Source: Talpa occidentalis (lineage: Eukaryota; Chordata; Mammalia; Eulipotyphla; Talpidae). From it: 64,000 bases of DNA. Made by a program: the position numbers and the translations under genes. Of the stretch, positions 47,901 through 61,851 are shown one piece after another. Where the stretch lies: contig NW_023601433.1 of the NCBI RefSeq assembly GCF_014898055.3, positions 86,685,106-86,749,105 of the forward strand. Reading direction: 5' to 3'. Every line of letters begins with the position of its first letter. Within the stretch, counting starts at the first letter, position 1. A model generated the notes under the pieces. That model was not told the DNA's origin, ran no database searches, and saw nothing but the letters and a program-made list of their open reading frames with translations.

Positions 47901-50900
47901 TTTGGCTCACTCACAGAACCTGGGGTTCTGTGTGTTTTTGTGGGCACAGAGTAGCTGCCCTGAACGCGCCTCCCTTCTCCGTGCTGCCACTGACCTTGTT
48001 TTTTGTTGCTGTTGCAAATATTAGAAGCCTGACTTAGGTAAACAGGGGAGCGGGCGAGAAGGCCCCGGGGCTGGGTCCACCCTGGAGTGGGCCCAGGGTC
48101 CACTCCAGCCACGCCCCGGCCTGCGCTCTGCTGGCCTCTGCCCGTGGCTCCCTCCTCTGTAGAACGGGGCTTCTTCCCTCCATGGGATCACGGCCGCCGA
48201 TGGTCCCCAAAACTCACTGACTGTTGTTCTCACCAGAGAGTGGTCTCTGCCCAGCTCTGGCTGACAAACCCTGACCCAGTCCCTCTGGCTCCTCTGGGCT
48301 CAACAGACAGTGGACAGGAAGCAGGGACGGGATACAGTCCTGACTTGGAGCCCTGGCCCCTTGAACCCCAGCTCCTGCAGCCCCCTCCCCCGGGCATTCC
48401 TGGGGTGACAGACTCCTCCTTGTCACCCCTGGCCTTTACCTGGCCCTGCTCCAGAGATCTGTGCTAAGCGTGGCCTCACTCCCCAGTAGCTGCAGGGCCT
48501 GGGCCTGGGCCAGGGACACAGGACACAGGAAGGGCACGGGCTCGGGGGGACACCTGCCTGGATGGCCTGATGTGGCAGCCAAGACCATAGGTGCCCCCGA
48601 TCCTACAGACTGTCCCCCGGCTGCTGGTGGGATGTGCAGGCCTCAGCAGGAGGACTGAGGTCAAACAGTCTGGTATGGAGGGGAGATGTGGCTTTTAGAA
48701 TCAAGAACCAGGGCCTCCCTGGTGGCACAAGGGGTTAAGATGCAACCTATGAAGCAATCCACAGCCACTGCAGCACGAGTTTGATCCCCGGCCAGGGAGC
48801 TACCCACAGGCGCGGCAGACCTCTCCTGACTCGCCCGCTGCTCCCCTCAGCAGTGTGTTTCAGTCCATCTGCCTGTTCTGTTCCCCGCTCTGTCTCTGGT
48901 GAATCCTCTCACCCCCCGCACCTCTGGCCTGTACCCCAGTTCTTGCATAAATAAATAAATAAATCTCTAAAAAAAAAAAAAAAAAGAATAGAGAACCAGT
49001 TTCTGGTACGGCCCTGCCTCTTGCTGGCTGCTTGAGCTTGGAGAGCTCTACAGTCTCATTTCGCTCCTCTGTAAAATGGGAGTCATACAGATCGTGCCTC
49101 CCTGGCAAAGTATTTTGAGCACTAGAGGGAATGTCTATAAAAGTGCTTAATGATTCCAGTGCTGGCTTAACAAGTAAGTGTTAACTGTTACGATAGTTAC
49201 ATTTCTGTGTATTTTTCGGCTGCGATGTAGAAATAAAATTGTTGAAGGAAAAATGGAAGAAAGGAGGACCAAAGGTGGTTACAAGGCTGGCTCTTCTAAG
49301 AGAGGTGTCGCGGGTATCAGCCCCAGCACCCCCCTGGGGACCGCCCTGCCCCCTCACGCGGGCCTCCCTGCCAGCCGGCGCCAGGGCTCTCTGCTTGGCC
49401 GGAAGCCGGACCCACCACACACCTGTGAGGCCAGGATGTGGCGCCCCCTCTTCCCATCCGGAGACTGGGGCAAGTGGGGGGGCTGGGGTTCACCTAGGGT
49501 CTCTCTGAGTCCACCCCACACCTCGGTAGACATGACGGGGAGACACGGAGGGCTTGTGCCGTGTCCTGCATGTGCTCTCAGTTTTCCAGTTCTCACAGCA
49601 GCCCCGAGCTGCAGGCCTGGGACTCTTTCCACTTTACACACCAGGAGGCTGAGGCCCAGACCCAGGGAGGCTGAGTTCCTCGCCTGCCATCTCTCGCAAG
49701 CGGGAGAGCCAGCACCTGCACCCCAGATTCTGGATACCCACCTGCGTGTCGGCTTGGCCTACGCCAGGGTGTGTTTGAATTACCCCACAGAGAGGCTAAA
49801 TGGCCTGGTTAGCAGAAACCCAGTTCGGGGATTATTATAGTGACTTCATAGTATTAGCATGTTGTGTGAGGCAGACTTGGTCTCCTACAGAAGTAGGTTT
49901 TCTTACATTCAAAGGGCCTATTTCTGGAAAACCTGACCCGTGGTGGAGCAGAGGGTTATTTTTATCTGACTGGCTTGGGTCCCTAGCGGCCTCCAGGGCT
50001 CTGTGGAAGCAGTGAGGGCTGGCAGCGTGCCTGCACATGCCCGTCCTTTGGCTCTGGTCACCTCGGATCTGAAGTTACCGGAAAGCCGCCCTGCTGGGGA
50101 AGAGTGTGGTGTGGGCGCCCAGGCCCCTCGCCCCCAAGGAGCGAGTGCAGCTCCCCTCACCAGTGCAGACAGACGGCCCTGCGGTCACACGGGCGGCGCT
50201 CTGTCCCGCCGGCTCCACACTATTCAGCTTCGTTGGTGGGGGTGGGGGGCGGTTCTCAACAAGTTTGCAGCGGCCCTAATTGCCTCTGTGCCATTGGCGC
50301 CTTCAGCGGCCGCTGGGCCTGCGTCGTCGCTGCCGGCGGCGAGTCGCCTGGGTCTTTCTAACCCCACTGCCTCTCTTACTGTTCCAGTGCCCTGGAGGCA
50401 GCCGTGTCCCTGGGGGGCGAAGACTTGACCCCCTTCTACGGTCTGGTGTCTGGTGGCAGGGAAGGAAAATTCTACCGGGTAACTGTCCTCAGAGTCAACA
50501 CTGGTGGTGACATCTAGTCACCGCTAAGAACTAAGGTGCCCAGGGTCAGCCCCCTTGCTCCACCCCTCCCCCACGGCTGTCTTCTCCTCCCCCCCCCCCC
50601 AACGCATACTTTCTAGATTATATCCTTGCAGTTTCAGCGGGTGCTTCGGCGGTAAGCCGAGATATGTTTCCACTTGATTTCCACGCAGGAGCTGGAGGAC
50701 TATTTTTACTACTCTCAGCTCCGTAGTCAAGGCATCGACACGATGGAGACCAGGGAGGTGTCAGAGCACATTTGCCTGTCGGAGCTTCCTTTCGTCATGA
50801 GGGCCATTGGCTTTTACCCCTCGGAAGAGAAGGTAGGGAGCAGGGATGAACAGCCAGGGGATTTGTTATTTTTAAAAAACGACCTCTGGGAACGATCATT

Positions 50901-53900
50901 ATAGGTCAAAACAGAAGCTGACTTAGCATCAAGACATCCTGCTCAGCCGGGCTGGAGGTAGGTAAAGCGTGGCTTTTGGCATTGGACACCCTGGCCCTCG
51001 ATGCTAAGGACCAGCCCTTGGGAATTCAGGAAGGCCAGGCCTGCGAAGCCCTGACACACAGGCAGAACTCAGCACCAGCTGGTTGCCATCAACCTGCTTA
51101 GCATGGTGGGCTGCCTGGAGGAGGTGGCGCTTATCTGGGCTGGCAGATCTGGAGAGGCACTCAGTCCCTCCTCCTGCCCTCACCAAACTCCCCCAGCTGC
51201 AGGGACCCCCCACAGCGGCAGGCCAGGGAAAATCTTCCTTGGAGAACCTTCTTTAAAATGCAAGTTACTGGGCCTCCCCGGTGGCGGTGGCGCAGCGGTT
51301 GAGCGCTGGGTTGCGAAGCTGCCCGCAGCCTCTGAAGCGCCCGTTCGATCCCCGGCTGCTCCCCAGCCACTGGAGGAGGGTCCCGCATGGTGCGCAGACC
51401 TCTCCTGCCGCCGGCTGCTCCCCTCAGCAGTGTACTTTGTCAGTCTGCCTGTTCTGCTCCCCGCTCTGGCTCTGGTGAATTCTCTCACCCTCCTGCGCTT
51501 CTGACTGTACCCAGTGCTTGTATAAATTAATTAATTAATTTTAAAAAAAGTTAAAAAAAATGCAAGTTACTGGGCTTTCAGTCAGTTTCTGACCGAAAAT
51601 GTTGACACATTCTCCTTGTAGAAAGTCTGGAAAAGATGCATGGGTGGAAAGAAGGGAATAATGACTTCGAACCCCCCACCCAGTCTACTCATTATTGCAT
51701 TTCCTGGATTGTTTGTGTGCAGATACAAATTTGTAAAAACCAATTGGTAACGCTATTGCATACATTTTTTGATCCCTATTTTCACTTAATATTATGTCAT
51801 GATCATTTTCCATTTTATTAGCGATTTCCTGAAAATGTGATTTTAAAGTTTATATCTTAATTTTATACCATTTCTGGGTTTAGAAAATAGAACTATAAAG
51901 AAAACAACGAATTACTCAGAGGTCATGGCCATTCATGCTTTGATGGGCCTTCTGTTGTTTTAGAAACAGATACGGCTTTTTAAACACAGAACAGTCACGG
52001 CGCAGTGTGAAGGCACTTACATCCAGATCTACACTGACATACGTGTTTGTGTGTATGTTTGGGTGTGTATGTACACCCAAACATACCTGTCCATGTGTGT
52101 AAATATATGTCTGTCTGTGCAGAGAGAGATATGGATGCTTAGCAATATCCCCAGCAGCTACTGCTTTGTGAGCCTCGTGGTAAAAATTCCTGGACAACAT
52201 ACTCCCCCCCTAGTTTTTTTTTTTTTTTTTTTAATATTTTTGCCTTTATGTCTGTTTTCCCGGTGTTTTGTTTTCTAAAGAGGCACTTTTTTTTTTTAAG
52301 ATTTATTTATTTATTTATACATGCACTGGGTACAGTCAGAAGCGCGGGAGGGTGAGAGAATTCACCAGAGCCAGAGCGGAGAGTAAAACAGGCAGACTGA
52401 CGAAGTACACTGCTGAGGGCAGCAGCGGGCGGCAGGAGAGGTCTGCGCGCCATGTGGGACCCTCCTCCGGTGGCCGGGGAGCAGCCGGGGATGGAACTGG
52501 CGCTGCAGAGGCTGTGGGCAGCTTCGCAACCCAGCGCTCAACCGCTGCGCCACCAGGGAGGCCCTCCCACTCCAGTTTTATTGAGATGTAGTTGACATAA
52601 AACACCGGGTAAGCATGAGGTATGTAAGCTCACGTGCTTGTTGTGTCTTTCTGTTTACTGAACAACGACGATCACAGTAAGGTTAGTTGACTCCTCCTTC
52701 ACCTCTCTGGTTATAATTTCTGCCTGTGGAGAAAACTTTCAAAACTGTCTCTCTCAGCAACTTTCAATACACCATATGGTTTGTTAAGTATAGTCACCGC
52801 GGGGCACCCATATCCCCGGGATTGACTCATGTAACAAGTGAGAGTTTATATCCTTTGGTCTGTTTCTGCCACTCCCCCTACCCCCTCCAACTCCCTACCA
52901 TGGGCAACCACCAGTCTGTTTTCTGTGTCCATGAGTTGTTGCAAACGGCAGGATTTCCTTCTTTTTTAAGGCTGAATAATATTCCACTGTATATATGTCA
53001 TGCACTGGATAGATAGCAACACTTTGGTCCGTGATGGACCGAGCGTAGATGGTGGCCCCTGTACAGCCCCAGCTGCAGAGTCAGCTCTCCTGCCCGGGCA
53101 CACTCTACGGTATGTTCACTCTCTGACGTCACACACCAGCCACCACCTGGCAACAAAGTTCTCAGAATGTGCCCCTGCCCCTCAGCGACACACAACGGTG
53201 TATACTGTTTTCTCCGTCCACTCATCTGTCCATGTTTCCCTATCCAGGCTGTTGTAGGTCACGCTGCAGTGATGATGGGGTGCAGACATCCCTTTGAGAT
53301 AGTGATTTCACTTCCTTCGGGGACATACCCAGACGCGGGATTGCTGGATCCTTGTGGTTTTAATCTTCGGAGGCCCCTCCTTGCTGTTTCCTACACTGGC
53401 TGCCACAATTCACATTCCCCCCCAGTGCGCAGGCTTCCTTTCCCTCCACCACCCGCCTGCCCCGGTTATCTCTTGTCTTGTTGACAGCAGCCCTTCTCGC
53501 TGGAGTGCGGCGTATCTCACTGTGGTTTTGTTTGCATTTCCCTGATGACAAGGGATGTCGAGCATGTGTTCATGCACCTGTTGGTCACCTAAATGTTTTC
53601 TTTGGAAAAATATCTTCAGGTCTTCTGCCTGCCTTTCATTGGATTATTTGGTGGGGGTTGCTTGGCTTGTTGAGTTTATGGGCGCCTCATATATTTTGGC
53701 TGTTCATGCCTTATCAGATGTGCGGGTTGCAGTAATTTTCTCCCTCTCTTTAGGCTATGCATTAATCAGCCCATGTCCCAGGGGATGGCCACAGAGGTTG
53801 TCCGCAGTACTTTGGCTGTGAGAGATGGGGTGAGCGTGTTTGGCTCTGGCATGCTTCCCTGGTGGTTTTCCTGAGCCAGAGTGCTAGAGCTGGAGCTGCC

Positions 53901-56900
53901 GGGTCAGAGAACATGAACTTTGAGGTCCATTGTCAAACGGCTTCCCAAAAATGTAGCAATTTTGGTGGCCTCTCTAGTGAGCAAGGGGTTAAGTCTCAGC
54001 ACTATGATGCTATCGCCAGCCACTGCAGCCTGAGTTCTATCCCCCACCAGGGATCTACCCATTGGCGCAGCAGACCTCTCCTGTCTCCCCACTGCTCCCC
54101 TCAGCAGTGTATTTCAGTAGATCTGCCTGTTCTGCTCCCCACTCTGTCTTTGGTGAATCCTCTCGTCCCCCACCCCCACACCTTTGGCCTACACCCCAGT
54201 CCTTGTAGACATAAATAAATAAATAAATAAAATCTTAAAAAAAATGTATTATTTTACCTGCCTACTGGCAGGTGTACCTAACCCCCAAGCCTAGCTCATA
54301 GGCTGTTCACAGTACTGATTTGACATTACTTGTATTTTGGTCCCAGGCTTTTCTCTTGGCTTCAGCAGCCTTTTCAAATCACCAGTTTTTGCACACCCCA
54401 AGTATGACTGGAAGGTGACTTATTCTCTAAATAGCATCTGGCAAAATAAGCTATTGGAGCCCCCGAATCATGGTAAGGCTTGACTGAGTACCTTAAAAAC
54501 CCCAGGGGCCCTCTCATGCTCCTCCAGAGGGCTTGCAACCTGTGAGCACTTTGTAAAAGTGCTCCAAGCTGGCACATAACCCAAGGCTGCCCAGTCCCAC
54601 TCTGTGCAGGGCTTTGCCTCTTATGCAGGGACGCTGCTGGGCAAAAAATGGAAGCAACTACCAAGAAAGTTTTTGTAACCCACACGAAAGCAGCACCCCC
54701 ACCCCCACCCTCGGGGCAAACCTGGAGCGTGTGCTCAAAAGTCAGATTCCTGGGCCCCATCCCAGATCCAGCCCATCAGAGGAATCTTCAAGTCTGGAGC
54801 TTGGGGCGAGGGCCCCGTGCTGGGTCATCTAGGGTGGAGAGGACGCCATGCTCCGTGGAGCCATGAGAGCCATGAGCCTCAGCTGCCTGCAGTGCCTCAT
54901 GCTCATGTCCACATGGAAGTCACCAGGACGCTGTCATGGGGCCAGCCTCTCATCATCTGTAGGGTGGGGACAGATCCCAGCACTAGGGGGCTGCGGGGCA
55001 GTGCTGGGTGGGGCTGGGTGTGAGTCCTGCCTGCTGCTGCCACCAACAATGACACTCGGTCAGCTTTCTGAAGCCCTCCAGCTCGGTCTCCTCATCTATA
55101 AAACGGGGAGGGGGGTACCCACTCCTGGAGTTATTGTGAGGACTAAATGAGGATCTATTAGAATAGTAGGTGGCACATGGCAAAAGTTTGAAAAATATCT
55201 GGCACCATCACTTTTACCGTATCCTTGCCTCCTGGGGATGTTTCTCAACTCATCTGGTAAAGGTGCTTCGTGCAAATGACTGGACGTCACTAAATCGATG
55301 GCAGTCGAATCCTTCAGGGTTCTTGGTTTCACGCCCTTGGCTCTTACCAATGTGCCTGCTTCGTTGGAAAGGGAAATAGCTGGGTGTCCAGCCTTTGCGA
55401 TCACCACCTGCCCCAACCATGGGCTGAGGTAAGTGGGTGCCCAGCACCCAGTCTTCCCCTGCCTCGGGTGGAAGTCAGGAGCGGAAGGCTTGCTCACGTG
55501 GCTGCTTGGTGATAAAACATAATAGAGCCTGTCAAAATCTTACTGATGGGTATCAGATGTTATCAGCGACACTCAGCGTCACTTACCAACAAAAGCAAGG
55601 AAAAAAAGGGCTGTTGTAAGATCTTCACGAGCCATTGTCTTCATCCCTCCCTCTCCTGCAGAAACCAGGAGTTTCTGTCCCCACTCAGCGAGTCCCTCAG
55701 ACGCTGGGACTCTTTAATCCACTTTTAAAATACGTTTGCCCTTTGGAGATGTTTTTCCTCATCCAGATGTGGCCACATCAGTGCACAGATGCTGTTCCTT
55801 AATGAATTAGTCTGTATCTGAAGCTGCACAGGGAGAGCTTTTTGATCTCTTGTTTTTATGTTGGATTTATAGTGATTTTAATAAAAAATGTTTTCAGGGC
55901 TTTGGAACTTTTAAGTGCAGGTTTTGTGGTGGTTAATGAAACATTTCCTCTGAAGATGCAGCTGTTGCCCTCCCCAGAAGGTGCATGAAGAAGCACGCCT
56001 GGTGCAGCGAGGTCGTGGCTTCCAGGAAAGGGGGGGGCCCAGAGGTTCAAACCAGCCCCCAAGGTCGTACATTGTTTCTATTTTCTTACATCATTTTAAC
56101 TGCCTTGGGGATTTGAATCTAGGCAGTGTGGCAAACCGAAGCCAAATTCTACAAGAACAGAACGCTCCCCAGGGAATTCCTGACCCTCCCATCTTTTGTA
56201 GCGTGGAGCTCCGAGGCAGGGCACAGCCGGCAGGAGGCCAGAGGTGGGCTGCTCTTGCAGATCTGCGTCTCTGTTTTCATTATTTTAAGAAAGTTTTAGT
56301 GTGTTTCTTATTTACTTTTTTTTATTGAAGCAGTGCGGGTTTCTAGCACGTAGATTCCGGGCATGTGGCGCTTAAATCCAACCCCTCTGTGCACGGCATT
56401 GAGGTGACCACTGAAAGTCCAGCTCACGTGATCCGCCGCGCAGTCGCGCCCTCCCCCAGAGCCTGCCTGTTTTTCCAGAGAAAGGTTTGCTGTGTTTATA
56501 AGGCTAGAGACAGAGCCTGGACTCAGGTGTCTTGGTTTCTAAGGCTGATGTGTCTTCTCGCTGTAAATGCACCCTCCCCTCCCAGACTGGAGCGTCCCGC
56601 TGGGGCAGGCCACGTGCCGCGTGCATCCCTGCTCACCTGAGGCTGAGTGCCTAGTGAGCCCGCAGGGCACGGAGCCATCGTGACAGGGCTCTGCAGTGAA
56701 TTTGCAGTCGCGCAGCCGCTTAGTCCTATCAGTGCAAGGCCAGCCGGGTCAGAGAAGAGTGTGCCCGGCCAGTGCCCACAGAGAGGGCCCTGCTGGTAGA
56801 CCGAGCGAGAGAATGAATGAATGCATGAATGAATGAGTGGTGGTCATTGGTCATATCTGACTGCAAGCACAAGAGGAAATGGAGTCGAGACCTGATCGTT

Positions 56901-59900
56901 TGATCTCAGAGGAGCCACTCGTAGTCCTGAGGTCACTGGTGTTCTCAGGAGCATCGCCATCGTCCAAGAGGGTTTACCTTTTTAATCACGTGTCTCTTTG
57001 GATGGCGCAAACGAGCCTTTGGGCATGGGCCCCAAAGGCATGGGCCCCACAGAGAACTCCCGCCGGCGTGCGCCGGTGTGTGTGGGAGGGAGATCACAGC
57101 GGCACAGCCGAGCCCAGCCCACTCACACAAGACAACCCTGGAAATTCGAGAATCACTAGAAAGCGTCGCCCATAGCTGCCTCTCTTGGCGATTTACCTTC
57201 TTCCCCGTCCCGCTAGCACCCCACCAGCTGCCGAGCCGGCTTTCAGCCCGAGCAGCACCTCAGGGCCCACAGCCTTCTCCTGCTGCTGCTCTCGGCAGTG
57301 TGACGCCGCCTTCCCTTCTGACTCCGAACCTGCGGAGCCGCCCAGCGGGAGGGGCCGTAAATGAAAACCTTCCCTGAGGGCGTCCACCCCGCTCCGCTGG
57401 CCTCGGAGGACAGCTGGCAGCGCGCCCGTCTCTGCAGAGGTTAGCTCTTCGGCACTACAAGCACATAACTCGCGCGGCTTTAGTGCTCAGAACAAACCCC
57501 AGAAAGAGAAAATCCCGATCCTCCCGCAGTCTTGAGTGCTAATCCCGGTGGCTAAACCAGGGTCCCGGCTGGGATGGCGGGGCCTCTGCCAAGGGCCGCC
57601 GGCTCCCAGGTGAGGAGAAACCTGAACCCCCCGCCTCAGCACAGCCTCTGCGCTGACCAAGGCCCCGCGGGCTGGAATCTTGTGCTTTGAAGGGAGGCCC
57701 TCGGGATGCGGGCTTGGCTCCGAAACACGAATATCAGGAGGTATTTCCATCCCCGAGGTAAGAGAAGTGGCCCCTGCTCTTGGGGAGGCCTTCCCAGCTG
57801 ACGGAGAGCTGGGGCCAGGGCCCCTACACCCATGAAGCTGACCCCCGCACCCCCCAAAAAAAGAGCAGGAAGAGCAATTTCTGTTTTCCACGGTGCTTGG
57901 AGCATTTCGTCGAACAAATCCTAAAATGCTGGCCGCCTCTGGGCAGGCAGGCGGGTGACGAGACCCAGGCCTCCCCCGCTGGCAGCAACAAAGGGGCTGC
58001 TCTTCTCCAGGCTCCAGCTAAGGCCTCTGGGTCGTTTCCACGACAAGGCCATACTTTTCCCACCTCCAGCTCGCAGCTGGGGCGAGGGAGGCCTGGGGAG
58101 ACGCGGCCCCTCACACAGTCGCGCGGCTGCCCAGCGGGCTGGCCCCAGACCCGTGTTCAGGCTCTTTGTCCAAACAGTTGGGACACGGGCGGCTGGTCCA
58201 GGCTGATGGGTGGGGACCGGGCATTTACATTCTCTCCCTCATGGCTCTATTCTCCGAGTTCCCTACACCAGGCATGCATTAACCTTTACTGATTTTGTGG
58301 TGATGAAAGGGTGGCTGGTAGTCATGAGGAAGAATATATTTTTAGAACTGCAGACGGGACTGGCGGGGCTGCTTGCTCTCGCCGGGGCTCCGCAGTCCCA
58401 TTCCTGCCTTTTCATTTTATTTTTTCAACCACCTCGAGATGGAGCACGTGGTGCACAGTCCACCCCTTTAAAGCATCCGATTCCGTGGTTTTCACTGTAT
58501 TGGCAGGGTTGTGCGCCCGCCACCTCCGTCTATGCCCAGGGCAGCTTCATCGTCCAGACAGAAGCTCCTGTCGCTGAATGTTTCTAAGGCGTCCGCTTTC
58601 TAAGGCGTCCGTGTCATGGCCTGTGGCCTGTGCCTCAGCCCCTCTACAGCGGGATAGTCTTCTGTTTGCTCATGTGACATGTTCTGGTTTTCTATCCATC
58701 ACCTGACGGGCCTGGGGCTGCTCACTGTCCCACAGCTGTGAGGTGTGTCTCACAGGTCTGTCTTGCACACAGATACCTGGCGGGTTGGTGGCTCGAGGTA
58801 GCTGCAGGCTGTCGTCCTTCTGTGCTGGCTCTGGGTTTGGCCCAGGATCCGCCGGGCGCCTTGGGTGCATCCATGGGCGCCATCAGCGTTTTGTGGAACT
58901 GTGGGCCCTTGACTACTGTGAGACCTTGATGGTGGGTTTGGGACAAAGGAAGGACTTGTGATGGAGCCTAAAACCTTTAAAAGCACTCACACAGATGGGG
59001 AAAAGTCCTAGGAGGTGTTTGACACCTTGACTCTGAGGGGGGACTGGGTGAAGGTCACGTCTGCGTCACCCCACCACAGACAGCAGGAACCCGCCCGAGG
59101 CCCAGCACAGGGGGCCGGCCTTGCCCACAGTGGTGTCGGGCGCAGGATCCCGCCGTGATGGGTCCGGGCCTGGAGAGAGCAGCTGCTGCCTCCAGACAGT
59201 TCCAAGCAGAGGCCCGGGCACTGGGAGGCACAAAATGGCGGCATCTCCAGCCCCGACCGAGGTGAGGCCGCCTAGTCCCGAGCCTCCTGCCCCACCCCAG
59301 GCACTGTGCTTGGACCAAAAACCGAGGCTGCATCTATGGAGAACGTTTTGGAGAGCCCTGTGCAGTGGAGGAGGAGCTGGGGGCTGGGGAGCCTGCAGGT
59401 CTATGCAATGATCACAGGAGACTCTGACCCAGGCCAGAGCTTCTGTGCAAATGTATCCTGTTCCTCTCCATTTACCAGGGAGGTTATAAAACTTAACTAT
59501 AAAACATTCTAAGGCCAGCAACGGCTTCCCAAGGCTAACAGGCCTGTGGGGTGGGTGTCAGAGGCAGAAGGAAAATGATGCTGGACGAAGGGCTGCAGCG
59601 CAAGCCAGCCCTCAGGGCCCAGGCAGCACTAACAGGTGAGGCCGCAGGTCTGGATGACGAGCTTCTCAGTCAGGTGGGGACAGATACCCCACCTCCTGGC
59701 CTGCCGGCCCCAGAGCCTGCTCACGTTTAGGGTTCCGAGTGAGCCTCGGAGTATGGGCCACCTGGGGAGAGCCCGGCTGGCGACTCCCTGCTCCTCCCAG
59801 CCCTGGCTCCAGATACTCAGTAGCTTCTGGTCAATCGAGCTGTGTTAACCAGAGCAGTCAGCGGTGCCACATAAAGGGGCCTTTCTGAGTCCTGTGAGAA

Positions 59901-61804
59901 ATTTTTCCGTGGCTCCTGGTGCCGGCTCTGCTTATTTGCCTCGTTCACTCATTCATGAGCTGGTCACTGGGCCCCTCCATCATCCCGGGAACTAGAGGTG
60001 AAGGCACCTCCACAACCCAGCAGGGAGGCAGACAGGGCCCCCAGGACCGGAGTGGGCCCCACAGCCGCCACCATGCTGAGTCTTTATCACCCACATCTCA
60101 CCTCCATGACGCTCGGGTCCTGACAGCACTGGTCTCAAAGTTGTGGCCCCCCCGAGTCCAGTCGAAGAGGTGCCCTCCATCTGGGGCTTGCAGGAGATGC
60201 AAACAATGGCCCCGCCGCGGGAGCTCAGGTTGGGACCAGCGTGCAGGGATGTGAGCAGCCCTCCTGGTCGTCTTGGTGCCTGACAAGGTTGGGGCAGCGG
60301 GGCCTGTCCACCGGCCGCACGTTCAGGTGGCCCTGGGGGCTTTGTGGTCCGGGGCCCCTCAGATCTGCCCCAGGTCCATTAAGCCGGGCCCTCTGGGAAT
60401 GGCACTCGGTGCTCAGAACATTACGAGCCCCCCACCCTGTGAGTTGAGGAGCCACCACCCTGCAGACTGTCGCCAGCCGCCCTGGGGAAGCCTGCCGGGG
60501 CCGCGCCAGGGCCTTTCACTGCTCCCGAGGCAGCTTCACGCTGGGGCCTTTGCAGCCCAAGCACCTCTCGAGGCCTGATCGTTGCCTAGACGTGTAGCAG
60601 AATCTGCCTTTTTACCCAACACTTGCAAAGCAGCCTGGGAAAGAAATAGCGGTGGCGCCGAAGCTGCTTGCCGAGCAGAAGTCTTGGTCAGTCGTGTGGG
60701 GAAGGGTCGGGGGTGAGTCCCTCCCGGAAGGTGTGTGCTGAGTGTGCTCCCGGGGATCTTGGGGAGGCTCTGGGAACGAGTGACCCCCGCACCTGTGTGT
60801 CCTCCAGTCACCTTTGCATAAGTCTCCTATTTCTGAATTGAGTTAGAGCATGTATTACAACAACAAAACACAGAGATCATTTATGTTGTCATTTATGTAG
60901 TGATAAATTACATGATGTTATAATTCCACATATTATAATCGGCAAGGCCTGGTAATTACAAGAGTAACTCCTACCTCCTGCGTGTGTTCAGTGTGCCAGG
61001 CTGTACGTCAGCCACTGTGCACGTTGTCAAGATAAACTTCAAAAGAGTCTGGGCATGTGTGTTACCAAATCACCCCACTTTCAAGATGAGGAAACTGAGG
61101 TGAGGGACCCCTAAGTCACTCAGCCAAGGTCACATGCACAGTGGTAGGGCTGGGGTTTGAGCCCCAACCCCACCTAAGATCACGTGTGCACAGTCACACC
61201 GCTAAGCTGGAGGCCTCCTGGGAGAGGGCGGGACGGAAATCTCTGGGTGTGATGTTCGTGCTTCTCCCTTGGTGACAACTGACGTGGCTCATGTGCGGAT
61301 ATTTGCTGGACCTCGTGCAATGCTGCACTATTTTTTTTTAATATGTATTTTTTTTTAAGATTTATTTATTTATTTATACAAGCACTGGGTACAGTCAGAA
61401 GCGCGGGAGGGTGAGAGAATTCACCAGAGCCAGAGTGGGGAGCAGAGCAGGCAGACTGACTGAAATACACTGCTGAGGGGAGCAGCGGGTGAGACAGGAG
61501 AGGTCTGCTGCGCCATGTGGGTCAGCTTCCTGACCGGCCGGGTAATCAAATTTGTGCTGCGGTGGCTGCGGACAGCTTCATAGGTTTCGTCTTAACCCCT
61601 TGCGCCACCAGGGAGGCCCCTGTTCGTACAATTTATATTCATTGTTATTTCTGTTTTATTTCCCTATTTTAGTAATTTAAGCCTTCTCTCTTTTTCACAA
61701 TTAGTTAGGTAAAGATTTGTCAATTTTGTGTATCTTTTCCAGAACAATGACTTTTTAGGTGTTCGTTTTAAAAATTATACCACATAAAGAGCATGCACAC
61801 AACA

Positions 61805-61851
<47 letters not shown>

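Larger units (their letters stand above)
46125..50387. other. CFAP251: CFAP251 intron 16
   Basis: Contains MIR-like pieces (46480-46690, 49005-49190), an AT-rich island (47330-47560) set in GC-rich DNA, and one sense SINE. No exon seen. Confidence 0.5.

Noticed and set aside
1012..61620. Regularly recurring repeats that might suggest an array
   Set aside because: They are dispersed SINEs with target-site duplications, irregular spacing and both orientations; not CRISPR or a tandem array.
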